DNA of 64,000 bases from Ceratotherium simum simum (Eukaryota > Chordata > Mammalia > Perissodactyla > Rhinocerotidae), in assembly GCF_000283155.1 (NCBI RefSeq), contig NW_004454266.1, forward strand, positions 3,146,282 to 3,210,281, written 5' to 3'. Below, piece by piece: positions 12,866 to 25,555 of this stretch (the first letter of the stretch is position 1; each line of letters opens with the position of its first letter). The notes beneath the pieces are model-generated. The model saw only the letters and a list, made by a program, of their open reading frames with translations, had not been told where the DNA came from and did no database searches. The position numbers and the translations under genes are program-made.

Positions 12866-14104
12866 AGTAAGGAAATTGAAACAGTAATCAAAAACCTCTC
12901 AAAAAATAAAATTCCAGGACCAGATGGCTTCCCCGGTGAATTCTACCAAACATTCTCAAAGAAGACTTAATACCTATCCTTCTCATGCTCTTTCAAAAAA
13001 TGAAGAGGAGAGGAAGCTTCCTAACTTATTCTACAAAGCCAACATTACCTTGATACCAAAACCAAAGACAATACAAAAAAGAAAATTGCAGGCCAATATC
13101 ACTGATGAACATCAATGCAAAACTCCTCAATAAAATACTAGCAAATCAAACACAGCAATATATTAAAAAAATCATACACTCTGATCAAGTAGGATTTATT
13201 CCAGGGATGCAGGGATTGTTCAACATCTGCAAATCAATCAATGTGATACAACAAACTAATAAAATGAAGAATAAAAATGACATGATCATCTCAAGAGATG
13301 CAGAGAAAGCATTTGACAAGATATAACATCCATTCATGATAAAAACCCTGAAGAAAATGGGTATAGAAGGAAAGTACCTCAACATACTAAAGGCCATATA
13401 TGACAAACACACAGCTAACAGCATTCTCAATGGAGAAAAACTGAAAGCTATCTAAGAACAAGAACCAGACAAAGATGCCCACTTCCGCTACTCTTATTTA
13501 ACGTAGTATTGAAAGTCCTAGCCAGAGCAACCAGGCAAGAAAAAGAAATAAAAGGGATCCAAATTGGAAAGGAAGAGGTGAAACTGTCATTATTTGCAGA
13601 TTACATGTATTATGTATAGAAAACTCTAAGACCTACCAAAAAACTGTTAGAACTAATAAACAAATTTAGTAAATTTGTGGGATGCAAACTACAATAGAGC
13701 TAACTAATACAAACTAATGCAGCTACTTTTCTTGAGGGAGAGAGAAACAGTGAATTTATTGAGCCATAGTGTTTGTAAATATCCAAGAAGATGTACCGGG
13801 AATGGCAATGGGCATTTAGGACTATACTTGGAGAGGGGGCTCATAGCTAGATATACTTCAGCAATTATCTGTTTGGTGGTTCCGTTTAAGTATCATCATT
13901 TTTAAAGAGGAAATGTGTAAAAAGATCATTAAAGGTAAAGGAATTTGGGTTTCAGAAGAAATCAGAAAAGTTATTGTCACCAGCATGAGACTATCAAAGT
14001 TGGACAGTTTGTAAAAGCTATATGAGGAACATTTCTAGAAGGAAGCGGATTGAAAGTGATATGGGAAAATGGACCGAAGAAAAAGTGTGACTTTAGACAG
14101 AAAT

Positions 14105-14330
14105 GCAGTAGTTCTTAGCATTTACACGATGCTTTACAATTTGTAATGCATTTTCACATTTTTTATCCTATTTATTCACCACCACACTGAGGAACAGTAT
14201 CATCTTTATTTTACAGCAGAGCAGACTCTGAAACAGGGAGGTTAAATTCTTATTTAACATGACACAGCTTCTAAATGATGATGCCAAGATGTGACCCTAA
14301 ATAGTCAGAATCCAAAGTTTTGTTCTTTCC
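14105..14330 (-). mobile_element. MIR SINE (antisense), unit A
   Basis: Reads as the reverse complement of the MIR core: the segment from TTTACACGATGCTTTACAAT through TTATTTTACAGCAGAGCAG and GGGAGGTTAAATTC to CTTCTAAATGATG. Ancient mammalian SINE. The same copy is present in unit B at 31612-31835, so it predates the duplication. Confidence 0.75.
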
Positions 14331-15165
14331 ATGGAATAATGGAATATCTTTTTTTATTCCTTTCAGTAAGTCCTTCACTCTCACTATGTAGAGACTAATG
14401 ACTACCGAAAGGTGGCAATCAACTTTTCTTAATGTTTTAGTCAGCTTGCCGTACATTTAAGATTTCTTCAGTGTGACTGTCAGCTTTGTGTTTATAATTT
14501 TCAGTTTTAAGAAGTTGATAATTTTCATAATTTAGTTAGATAAGGATTATAGGGTTAGTCTCATAAATGGCTCAAGTTTAAAGAATTTTAATACGTTAAA
14601 ATATAAATTGGTTCAAACCGTCTCTTGTTTATTCAGTAACCTGAGCACAGATTCATTCATCGGTCATATAATCAAGTAAGACATAGTGAAGCAAACTTTG
14701 GAAGCGTTCGAATGCAAATATTTTGTACCTATGTATACGTGTGTGCATGTTTTGTGAGTGGGAGGGAGTAGATGAAGGAAATGTAGCATTTGATCCATGG
14801 GCTTTTGCCACATGTTTTGGGTTATAGTGCTCACAGTCTTTTCCCCATGAGACTACCTGTACCTAATTTCTTTAGGTTCCAGAAAATTCCTACAAAGACG
14901 ATATAGTATGGGAGGATCCTTCAAGAACCTCACAGGAGCAATGGAGTGTCCAGCTCTAGTATATGAAAACTCTGCTAACATGAGAACCTCCAGAGTCACA
15001 TCTTGTACAGAAGAGGGGTGAGGACTGGATGTTGTACTGAATAGAAAGTGACCAGATTTTGTTACCATGACTTTTGGTGGGAATATAGATGTATACATCC
15101 AATATGTCCCAACTTTTGTGTAAGATGACCAGGTATGTGAAAGTTCCTTCAAGAAGTGAATTATT

Positions 15166-15427
15166 GGGGCCGGCGCCATGGCGCAAGTGGTTAAGTGCAC
15201 GCGCTCTGCTGAGGTGGCCCAGGGTTCACCGGTTCGGATCCCAGGCACACACCAATGCACCGCTTGTGAAGCCATGCTGTGGCGGCGTCCCATATAAAGT
15301 AGAGGAAGATGGGCACGGATGTTAGCCCAGGGCCAATCTTCCTCAGCAAAAAAAGAGGAAGATTGGCATTGGACGTTAGTTGAGGGCTGGTCTTCCTCAC
15401 AAAAAAATTAAAAAAAAAATTAAGTAA
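15166..15427 (+). mobile_element. ERE SINE, unit A only
   Basis: Full ERE starting GGGGCCGGCGCCATGGCGC with B box GGTTCGGATCC, followed by an A-rich tail. Flanked by a perfect 15-base duplication AAGAAGTGAATTATT (15151-15165 and 15428-15442). Unit B holds the single empty site at about 32668-32683, so this insertion is younger than the segmental duplication. Confidence 0.95.
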
Positions 15428-16429
15428 AAGAAGTGAATTATTTTTCAATAAATAATAATTAGACAACATTCTTTCTTTCTACTCTGACACTATACTTTAA
15501 CTGTAATCCCTTCAATGCATTCTGAGCTTTTGAGAATTGTTTTGTTCATCATTTTACTGTTTTCCCTATCATTTTCCTTCTGTTTTCACTTTTAGTGTAT
15601 GTCTCTGTTCTATATAACTTGAATCTTTATGTATATCTACTGTCTCTCTCAGCTCCTGTTATTTGTCTTTCTAGATTTGTCTTCTCTATCTTTCCCTTTG
15701 TTTATGAGCCTTTCCCTTTTCACTTACCTATTTGGGCTCTTTATGCATTCATCTAGTGGAAACCACAGAAATCCAAAAGCAGGGCAGCAGTGCAGGGGTG
15801 GTAGCGTTTCACTTAGGATGTGCGGACACTTCCTTCTACTTATCTCAGATAGAGCGCGAGTAGTGAAGAAGAGAAATCTGGAAGCTAGGAATAATTCAGA
15901 GACCAGAAACAGCCTGTTCAGTAATTGACTGAGGTGGTGGCAATTTAGACATTTCAGATGAAAGTCTATCTTCACTATGCCTAGTCCACAGAGAGGATGG
16001 TGTCCTGGAACCTGGTGGAGAATCATTCCTGTTCTTTCCTTTTTCATTGATGTTGCTTTTCCTTAAGTTTATTGATGGTTGTTCCTTGACTTGTATTCCT
16101 TTTAATCCACCTATTTGATTTCTTACAAATCTCTAATAATTTTCCCAGTTTCCAGAACTTAGCCTTCCAAATGCAATTTTTATCAGCCATATTCATTTAA
16201 AAATACTCCTGATTGTTTATACTATTTTAATATAGCCTCTTTGTTTCCTGCTTTGTTATTGTCATAGGTATAGATAACAGGAGTATAACATTGTCCTATG
16301 TGTTGTTTTTTATTTCCTCTGCTCTTTCTCTATCTGTGTCTCTCAGTCAAAATGTCTATCTCTCTCTGTCTGTCTTTCTCCGCATGTATGTTTGTTTAAA
16401 ATTTTGTTTAGTTTAAAAAACAATTAAAA

Positions 16430-16990
16430 AGTGAATAGTCATGATATCACCATTCTTATTAATAAGTAGAACATGACAGTACCTCAGACAACCTCTACCC
16501 CATTGCATCCTTTTTTCTCCCCCCTCATCTTGACTTTGTTATAATCAGCCTTTTGATATTCTTTTTAGTTTTGACTATAATTTTTGACTATAATTTTTGA
16601 CTATAACTGAAGTTTTATCACCCCTGTTTGCATTCATAAACAATAGTTTGTTTTGCCTGTTTTTGAAATTTATGTAGAGAAATTGATTACTTTGTGACTT
16701 GCATCTTTTGCTCAGCCTTTCTATGTGAAGGACATTGTTTCAATTTGTTTAGCTGTACTTTTTTCATATTTGTTATTATATAGTACTCTGTTGTATGAAC
16801 AGGCCACAGTTATCCCATTTCACTGTTGATGAGCATTTGGATTGTTTCCAGGTTTTGGTTAATACAAACAACGCTGCTATGAGCATTCTTATATATGTCT
16901 CTTGAACTGCTGTACAGAATATTAAACCTAGGAATGTAAATTGCAGGTCAGCATTCCTAGATGACATCAAAATATTACCCGAAGTAATTT
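16430..16990 (-). mobile_element. Old L1 3' end (antisense), unit A
   Basis: Text such as TGATGAGCATTTGGATTGTT and AACGCTGCTATGAGCATTC is the reverse complement of the last part of L1 ORF2 and its 3' UTR. The copy is shared with unit B (33645-34225), so it predates the duplication. Within it, 16564-16606 carries a three-fold tandem TTTTTGACTATAA unit; unit B has fewer copies. Confidence 0.65.
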
Positions 16991-17129
16991 CACCAATTAA
17001 TATTTGCAACAGCAAGAGTGAACTGGGAGGAAAAGCATTAATAGCAGGTCTGTAATTCCCTCCCTTCTCTGGACACCCTAAGCAGTATTGGGCTGCCTAG
17101 ATCTCCTTATAAAAATTATGATGGGATTT

Positions 17130-18068
17130 CTTGACTTCAAAACATACTACAAAGCAATAGTAATCAAAACAGCATGGTATTTGTACAAAAACAGACACAC
17201 AGACCAATGGAACAGAATTGAAAGCCAAGAAATAAAACCACACATATATGAACAGCTGATTTTCAGCGAAGGAGCTAAGAACATACAATGGAGAAAGGAA
17301 AGTCTCTTCAATAAATGGTGTTGGGAAAACTGGACAGCCACATGCAAAAGAATGAAAGTGGACCATCTGCTATTGCCATTAACAAAAATTAACTCAAAAT
17401 GGATCAAAGACCTGAAGGTCAGACCTGAAACTATAAAACTCATAGAAGAAAATATAGGCAACACACTATTTGGCATTGGTCATAAAGGAATCTTTTCAGA
17501 TGACATGTCTACCCAGACTAGGGAAACTACAGAAAAAGTAAGCAAGTGGGACTTGATCAGATTAAAGAGCTTCTACAAGACCAACGAAACCAGAATCAAG
17601 ATGAACAGACAACCCACCAGCTGGGAGAAAATATTTGCAAAACATATATCTGACAAGGGGTTAATCTCCATAATATATAAAGAAATCAAAAAAACGAAAA
17701 AAAAAAAAACAAACAACCCGATCAAAAAATGGGCAGAGGAAATGAACAGACACTTCTCCAAAGAAGATATACAGATGGCCAATAGGCACATGAAAAGATG
17801 TTCAACATCACTAATCATCAGGGAAATGCAAATCAAAACAACACTAAGATATCACCTCACACCCATTAGAATGGCTATAACCACCAAGACAAAAAACAAC
17901 AAATGTTGGAGAGGATGTGGAGAAACAGAAACCCTCATCCACAGCTGGTGGGATTGCAAACTGGTGCAGCCTCTATGGAAAATGGCATGGAGATTCCTCA
18001 AAGAATTAAAAATAGAGATGCCCTATGATCCAGCATCCCATTACTGGGAATCTATCCAACAAACCTGA
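17130..18068 (+). pseudogene. L1 ORF2 C-terminal fragment, open for about 310 codons
   Basis: This is the C-terminal third of the L1 ORF2 protein (downstream of the reverse transcriptase core), uninterrupted from the insertion start to 18068. It contains the conserved [18 protein letters not shown] and FNKWCWENW text. It also has the L1 cysteine motif (CX3CX7HX4C) in [18 protein letters not shown]. The frame is lost near 18035, where DPASHYW replaces the expected DPAIPLL; one A appears to be missing, and a stop follows. With no start, endonuclease or RT domain this is a dead fragment; its openness reflects youth, not selection. Confidence 0.85.
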
Positions 18069-18509
18069 AATCAACAATCCAAAGAGGCTTATGCACCCCT
18101 ATGTTCATTGCAGCATTATTCACTATAGCCAAGAAGTGGAAGCAACCTAAGTGTCCCTCGATTGACGATTGGATCAAGAAAATGTGGTGCATATATATAC
18201 AATGCAATACTACTCAACCATAAAAAAAGACAAAACCGTCCCATTTGCAACAACATGGATGGGCCTGGAGGGTATTATGTTAAGTGAAATGAGCCAGAAA
18301 GAGAAATACAAACACTGTATGGTGTCACTCATATGTGGAATATAAACCAACACACAAACAGAGGAAACTGTATAGTGGTTAGCAGGGGCAAGGGGGGTGG
18401 GGGAGTGGGCACAAGGGGTGAAGCGAGACGTATATATGGTGATGGACAAACAAAAATGTACCACCCAAAATTTCACGATGCTATAAACTAGTAAAACATC
18501 AATAAAAAA
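17130..18509 (+). mobile_element. 5'-truncated L1 insertion, unit A only
   Basis: A 1.38-kb L1 3' end comprising the ORF2 C-terminus, 3' UTR and a short A-rich tail. It is flanked by a near-perfect target-site duplication: AAAATTATGATGGGATTT (17112-17129) and AAATATGATGAGATTT (18510-18525). Unit B has the uninterrupted site at about 34339-34356, so the insertion followed the segmental duplication. 5' truncation with a TSD and A-rich tail is the signature of target-primed reverse transcription. Confidence 0.95.
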
Positions 18510-21112
18510 AAATATGATGAGATTTAACTAGTAGAGAAATAACTGAGAAAATCTAACCTAAGAATGGTGTTAGGAGGAGATAGATAATTTACCTCTCTAG
18601 GCTGAATATTATTAAAAAAATGGAATTTCTGAATATATGGGAAACAGTTGGCTATAGAATGGAAGTTAATAACTGAAGCTCTCTATACTTGTGTCGCTAA
18701 GGGCATATTAAAACCAAAATGCTTCAAACCTAAATGGCTTTCTCTGAGCTAGCTTATACTGCTAATTAGCAGTTGTCTATTACTCTGAAACAAAATGTGG
18801 TCCAGCATGGAAAAAAGGATTTTATATATTTTTTTCAGTTGCATTTGATATTTATGGCCCAAGCTTGTCAAAGTGAGTGTTATTTATACCTGCCTTTTGC
18901 CTATGTAGTCAAGTAAAGATAAACTGTTTTGAAATAAATTAGTTGATCTTCAAACCTGACTTCAGCAGACAAAACACCCATTAACTTCTTTTCATTTTTC
19001 TTTAGCAACTGTTTGTAACAATCTTAATAAACTCAAAATCATTTGGATCTTAAATGCAAAGACTAGTTGAATTCAAACAAACTATGTAAGTTTCATTAAA
19101 AAAGTCAATAATCTTTTTTCATTTGTGAGTAAAATCATTAAAACTTTTGGTTATATACTGAACAATGTTATAGAGGATTTGAGATTATTTTCTTTAGCCA
19201 CATTAGAAATTTGATAGTAAATGTGGAGCTGCCCTACATTATATCCACATTAAAGATTAGAATGTGCCTAATTATTAGCTCTATGATCTCTTATAAGTTG
19301 TTTATAAATTCTATTAAGTAAAAAATCATTTACATATTTAAATTTAAAATTAAGTAACTGAATTAATTCTTATTTATTTGTATATTTATACCTAAATTTT
19401 TTTTGCAATAGTGACAAAAATATCTTAAGGTTTTTGTAAAACATTTATGTTATTTAAAGATGAGAGTTAAGGTAACTAGGAGGTCTAGGGAGTTATCTGC
19501 CTTCTGTCAAATATTTGAAATTATAGAAGAGATAGATTAGGCATCCTCTGGTATCCTCCTTGATATTCAGTTTCCCTGAGGATTGTCATCTCTGGACAGG
19601 TTGCTGACATCAGCCAATTAATAGTACGGAACATACATTCCCTAGAGACTTCAGCCAGGTAGACAGGTTTGGGTTTCCACTTGTGCCAGCCCAGTCACAG
19701 TGCAGTTTCCCACCACTTTCTCATGTTATTCTTAAGAGTTTCTCTGTCATAAAGCCAGGTCACTCTATTGTGGAAACAATCCTGAAGTTAGAAATTGCTT
19801 TTCTTCATCTTCCTACCACCTAGAGGCAGAATGCAGATCTCTTGTACCATGTAAAGATGTATGAAGCCATCATGAGAAAGCATCCTCTTGCTTAAGAAAA
19901 ATTTCTAGATAATCCAATGCTGGTGTAATCAGTCTTCGCACTCACTCCACACAACCTGCTTCCTGATTCTACATACCCAAGTTCTAACCCAAGTAGTCTA
20001 TTAAAGCCAGTAAGTTCGAGATGAGGTAGGAAAATAGCTAAAGACCCACAGATAAGGTGAATAAAGGTGAGTGGAATGGAACTCAGTCTCCGTGTTGCTT
20101 TAGGAATAGGCAAGTTAGTTTATTTTCAGTTGCAATTGTTTTTGAAACAAAAAGCTAAGTTGGTTTGCATATATGTCCGTTGACAAAAGGAACAGATTAC
20201 AAAAATTCACCAAATATAAGAACTAAATTTAATTGTTCCTTTTAGCAGCCAACAACTAGTTCCCAGATATTACATTCTATTGTAATACAGTCATTATATC
20301 TCAGTATGTACATAAAGAAAATAATTTAAATAGAGCATACTTAGGTATAATAAAACATGCCCTTCAGTAATAGAATAATAGTGTATATGTATATGGAAAC
20401 GTATTAGACTTTGTGTTTCCATTCTTTCCCTTTACCTCTTATTCTCTGTGAAATTACACAATATTTGTTCTCTAAGCTTAAAATCTATTTTCAGTATCTG
20501 TAGTTTTTAAATGTTTATTTCCTCCGTTAAAGTGGTAAAAAAATATCTAAAATATGTTTGTTTGGAATTTTCAAAATGCTAGGTTGAAAGTTACAACAAG
20601 GAAGTTTCATTTTGTGAATATTGTGTCAATGCATTTTTATTTTGAGTTTATTGTTAATGAGAAATGATGATTCTTCAATTGAGTCCAAGGACTAATTTGA
20701 AGAGGAAAAAGGAAGAGAAAAGGTGACCTGATTGTTTAAATATTGGTGAACTAGGCAAATGACATTTTTTTTATGGGATTGCATTGAGGTGATGTGTAAC
20801 GTACACTAGTGACTATGCTTCCATCCTTGCACATGCTCATGAAGTGAGCTGTTTTGTATGAATGCTGTTGGGACTCCACTCCGATCCTTTTTACTGGCTG
20901 TAGCATCCCTCCAAACCCCACTTGTTATGAATATTGGCTGTAGGATCACAGCCATTCCTTTCTTCAGAGAATTGCCCTCACCTGAAAAGGAGCCTCATTG
21001 CAAAGAGGTCTCCAGAACCTGGTGGGGGCAGGTCACAACCAATGATAGACTCATGCGATATACAAAAGGCTGCCTTTGCATCAAGATGAGGTTAATTCTG
21101 CTGCAATTCATG

Positions 21113-21290
21113 CTCCAGAGCTGTGCTGTTCAATACAGTACTAACTAGCCACATGTAGCTATTTAAATTTAAGATAATGAAAATTAAATAAAATAAAAAT
21201 TCAGTTTCTTAGCTACCACATTTCAAATGCTCAGGTAGCAACAGGTGGATAGTAGCTATTGTATCAGATGGTGAAGACAGAATATTTCTA
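21113..21290. mobile_element. Short hAT/MER5-like MITE, unit A
   Basis: A roughly 180-bp AT-rich element beginning CAGAGCTGTGCTGTTCAATA, with internal TAGCCACATGTAGCTATTT and a matching inverted end. It resembles the small nonautonomous hAT-Charlie elements of mammals. The unit B copy (37231-37412) shows the imperfect terminal inverted repeats better: CTGTGCTGTCCGATACAGTA against ACTATTGTATTAGACAGTGAAG. Confidence 0.6.
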
Positions 21291-23446
21291 CCAGCACAGA
21301 TAGTTCTTTTGGTGAGTCCTGCTCAATCTCCTTATGGGAGCAGGCTCATACTACATTTCACTTGAGATCGCATCCTTGCTTAGGAACATTCTCTGCTCTA
21401 TTTTTCTGCTCTCACTCCCCTTATGCTGAGAACATTCCCTCAAAAAAATGACATGCAATGGAATTCCTACTTCAGCCTCTTCCTGCATAGAACCTGGATT
21501 AAAACACTGTCCATGTTCAGTAGACAATGTCCATGGTCATTTCCAATATAGTGATAGATCCAATTCTCCCTGATTGAAACATACTCCATTGCCATCAGGG
21601 GCCAGTCCTAATATGTCTGAGTTCAGCTCAGACCTATGAGACAGAAGCATTATTAAATTCAGTCATAGCCCTGGGGCTGCTGTATTTTGCCAGCACTTTT
21701 TCAGGATTCAATCAGGATCTGGGCACGGCAGAATTTTTATGTTAAATATATCAGTGAATGTTGTATAATTTGAAATATCTTAAGTACAGACATTCTCTTG
21801 AGATCTTTTGTCTTTAATATGTGTAGTCTGCTTACTGAGTATCTAGTTTTGTTGAAATATGTATTCTTACACTAAAATTTTTAGAGTTATATGTCAGTAT
21901 TGTAAAATTATTCTACTTGTAAACCACTACCTCTACCACTGGATATGTGTCAGTACCAAGCACTTACCTCTTTCATTTGATACCTGTTGACTGGATTCTT
22001 ATTTTAAAATTGTCTTCTTGTGAGATATCATTTCCCATTATATTCTTTTTGATGGTAATTCTTACATAGAATGCCATCTTGATTTATTTTGTAGAATCTG
22101 TTTATTTTTATTTTACCTATTTAAAAATTTTTTACGTATATATTCTTAGTTTATCAAGTATTTACTTTCTTGTATCCTAAGTAATATTTTGTGTGTATTT
22201 TATAACTGGACTTTCCTGTATCATGTTGTATTGTGATGGTCACTAAGGACACAAATCTTTTTTCTTATACCTAAGACAAATGTGTCTAATATTTCCAGTC
22301 ATTATTATTTATATGGTTTGTCGAAGATGAATCAATCTTTCTTGTTGCATTTAGTCAATTGATGCTATCTAAACATAAATGATGATTCCCAGTCAAATCA
22401 CACAATTCTTTAAATGTGGTAGGAAGGAAATGAAACGACTCTTATTTGACTTTAGTCAAAAAAATATTCCTTCTCTTGGAAGATTGCTATTGTGGTGGTG
22501 CAAACAGCTTTAGGAGGGATAGATGCTGAATAGGAAAGGAGGAAAGGAACAAAGTGACCCAGATCAGCAGATCATACACTTGAGAATCAATGGGATAATG
22601 CATCTTGCAGCTAGATCTTTCCCATATCCAGTCTTACTAAAGGATAATAATTTTCCTGAATTGTACTGAGAGAAAAATTATTAGTAGGCAGATAGAATAT
22701 GTCAGTATCTTAATTACCACCCAGTGTGCTCTCCAGTGTGATGTTGGAAGCTACTGTAACACACTGAGACGATCGCATTCTTTTTTTCTATTTTAGTGGA
22801 CATCTGCTTTGCGTGATATTTTATTTTTCAATCTAAAATCATATTCATTTTTATACCTGTCAGATAGGTAGTCATTCAGCATCCTTTTTTACTGATGCAG
22901 GTATTATCATGTAAAGCATCAAATGGTTTGTACAACTTCACGTCACCAGGGGTTTACATTTTATCAATTGCCAACTTAGTCCTCAGTGATATGATAATAT
23001 AAAACATATCATTATTTTATTATAATAGTGCAATATTTTGTTGGTGTTTTCCTTGGATGAGTTAGCAATTTATTTTTGCCCTCCTTTCCTTTCCTGAATG
23101 CTTCCTTTATTAGATTCAATTTAAAAATTAGCCAGCAGTTCATTTCAGGTGAGTGTCTCTATATTTGTGTATGTTTGCATGAGACAGAACCACGGCTTGT
23201 TTTTATTTGCTCTTCTGAGCAGGTGTGAGTCAGGGGATGTGTCCTGTCATTGCACATTTAGACAGTCTCTCATACTTTCATAAGTCTTTCTGTTATGAAA
23301 TTTTTTCCCATAGATATTTAAGGGGATACCACTGATGATGTTCTTATAATAAATCAAAGGAAGCATGAAATATTGCAAAATATCACATCTTCTATGTCAT
23401 GTGTCATGATTACTCTGAATTTTAATACATCCATTTGATTGACGAT

Positions 23447-23665
23447 AAAGTAATGTAGTGGCTAAAAGTACAAACTTTGTTGTCAAAGGCACCTGGGTTT
23501 GTGTTAAACATTTAGGAGTTTAATGATCTTGGGTAATCTATTTCACCACGTAAGTCGATTTCTTCATATGTTTAAAGGAGATGGTAATAAATTTCAAAAT
23601 ATTTTGAAAGATTAGTTGAGATTATGCATGCCAATATTTTGCAGCATATCAAACACTCACAATAC
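23447..23665 (+). mobile_element. MIR SINE (sense), unit A
   Basis: MIR core in sense orientation: TAATGTAGTGGCTAAAAGTA, then ACCTGGGTTTG, TGATCTTGGGTAATCTATTT and TTCTTCATATGTTTAAAGGAG. A shared copy lies at 40068-40285 in unit B. Confidence 0.75.
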
Positions 23666-25555
23666 CAGCTAGTATTAACATTATTAAGTGTAAGTAGCAT
23701 ATCAGTTCAGCCCTCAACCTTTGGATACTTTAATAATTCAAACTTTAAATTTGAAAAAAATGTTATTAATTACATATTGGTTTTTCTTTGCCAGATATGT
23801 GAAATAGTACTCTTTCATGTTGTTTAGGATTGAGTGTAAAGTTAGATTATTTTAACTACTCCTTCTCTTATATGATGTATTAAATTTCCATTATATGTGC
23901 TTTTATTTTTTAAAACATACTAGTTTCTTGTGGTTTATTTTTCTTGCAACTAAATTATGGGACAAGGAGAACATTTATGCCATGATAGGTGGTATTTCCC
24001 AGCTGCCTCTCTACCACTAACTCTTCTTTCATTTGGTACTTAGTTTTTGCTTATTCAGATTTTATCAATACTTATTTATGCCATTTTGTACCAATTTATT
24101 TAACACATCAATGTGTCTACACCCAAACCTGATTCAGATTTTAAGTTTTAGAAGACTTAAATAATTTACTATATGATTATCCATTTGAATATGATAGAAC
24201 TGAAATATTCATTTTCTGAGGCCACTTAGGTCGGTGTCTGAGTGTGCTTATGTAATACTAAATAGCTGGATGAACATAGCCATCAACCAACCTTGGAGCT
24301 GGCAATGTGTTTGGTCCAGTGTAACTAACTCCTCAAGATAGCTCCCAGAAAGGTGTATATATAAAATTAACCGAATGTAGATGGATGTTCTTAGATTTTG
24401 TAATACGAAAACATCCTTTTCTTTATGCCTTTCCTTGTATTACTTTAATTTTTAGATTACATCGGTTTGACCTGTCATTGCTATGACAGTATATCAGTCT
24501 TTATCTCTATTTATTTATCTACTTGATTATTTTATCATAGGGAGCAATGTAAAGCATTACTCTTTGTACATAGATTACACAATTGGATAACTTTTAAAAA
24601 TGTTTATCCTGATTAGAATGTTGAGAGGAAATAATCCTACCTTTTTCAGGAAATCCACACACTCCAGGTGTTCATAATATGTGAAAATGAAATCAGCATA
24701 CGGAAAAGGAAAGTGTGGTCCACTGGATTTTAGAGTTCTGATTCCAACTGGCTGTGCATAGCCAATGAATTTTCAGAGTTCTTGTAACATTGGTATGGTA
24801 ATTTTAGGCATCTTGCGGGCATAGTTAAACACTGTATTTGAATGGTGATAATTGAATGGTGTCTGATTGAGTATTTTATTGTTCTACTACCATTAAAAAG
24901 GACCAGGGTAGCCTTCAGAAATGTAATATATTAGGTAGAGTAGAGGAAGTGAAACTGCCAAAGTGTGTATAGTCAGCAATATAGTGATATTTTGAATGTA
25001 ATTTAATCTTTTGTATAAGTATATTCTAGATCATAAATTTCTTTATCTGAATGTATTTTAGAGATTATCTTGTATTATATTCTATTGCATGTGAGGTATA
25101 TACAATTCAGTGGTGTAGAATTCTGAGATATGTATTTAAAATAACCTCTCTTCCTCTATCTGCTTCTCTTTCTTATTCATTCTGATCTCACTTCTTGTTT
25201 TTCCCCCATTGCCATTTTCTCTAAAATGTATGTATATTCTTACAGTACTTTGATTTTTATTAAACCCGATCAGAAAGAGACATTTCATACCTATGATTGA
25301 TGCAAACACAAGGTCCATTATTTGATTTTTCTTATATTAAAAATCAATGATATTACTTTTAGTGGTAATGTGAAACTAAATTGGTGTATGTCAATCTTAA
25401 TGAGTACACCATTTATTAAAACAGTTGCGTATAAAATCCCATGGTCATGTCTTTTAACATGAGAGATCCATCTCCTCCCCCCTTTATATGTTTGAAGACA
25501 CATTCAAAAAATTCCTAAATGCTTGGTCTTGACAGGAATCATGTGCTATCAAAGG

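Larger units (their letters stand above)
8369..13690 (+). mobile_element. L1 LINE no. 2, with complete 5' UTR, broken ORFs and truncated 3' end
   Basis: Begins GGAGGATGGTGTCAAGATGG at 8369, inside the 3' part of L1 no. 1. The 5' UTR (8369 to about 9990) is GC-richer than its surroundings. ORF1 text runs from about 10000 to 10770; its coiled-coil segment (10042-10356) is open and reads LRENFNKELENLKKNQSEMK, then ends in a TAG right after the conserved GVPEGE. ORF2 starts near 11290: an endonuclease-domain piece (11557-11931) is open over 124 codons, with NIYAPNIGAPKYIKQLL and DHILGHKQ; then frames break. An ERE and an assembly gap interrupt ORF2 at 12581-12865, and reverse-transcriptase text resumes until about 13690. 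There is no 3' UTR and no poly(A): the element stops mid-ORF2 at a point shared with unit B, so the loss predates the duplication. Confidence 0.85.

Noticed and set aside
12476..12970. Long open frames across 12476-12970 on both strands
   Set aside because: They run through the N gap and are filled with unknown residues; only L1 and ERE sequence is readable.
14853..15293. 146-codon antisense frame near 15 kb
   Set aside because: Half of it is the unit A-specific ERE read backwards; the matching unit B sequence (around 32400-32690) does not keep the frame.
20858..21148. 96-codon frame conserved in position between units A and B
   Set aside because: The unit B counterpart (36974-37207) is a different, shorter frame after indels; no codon-level conservation, and it runs into a MITE.
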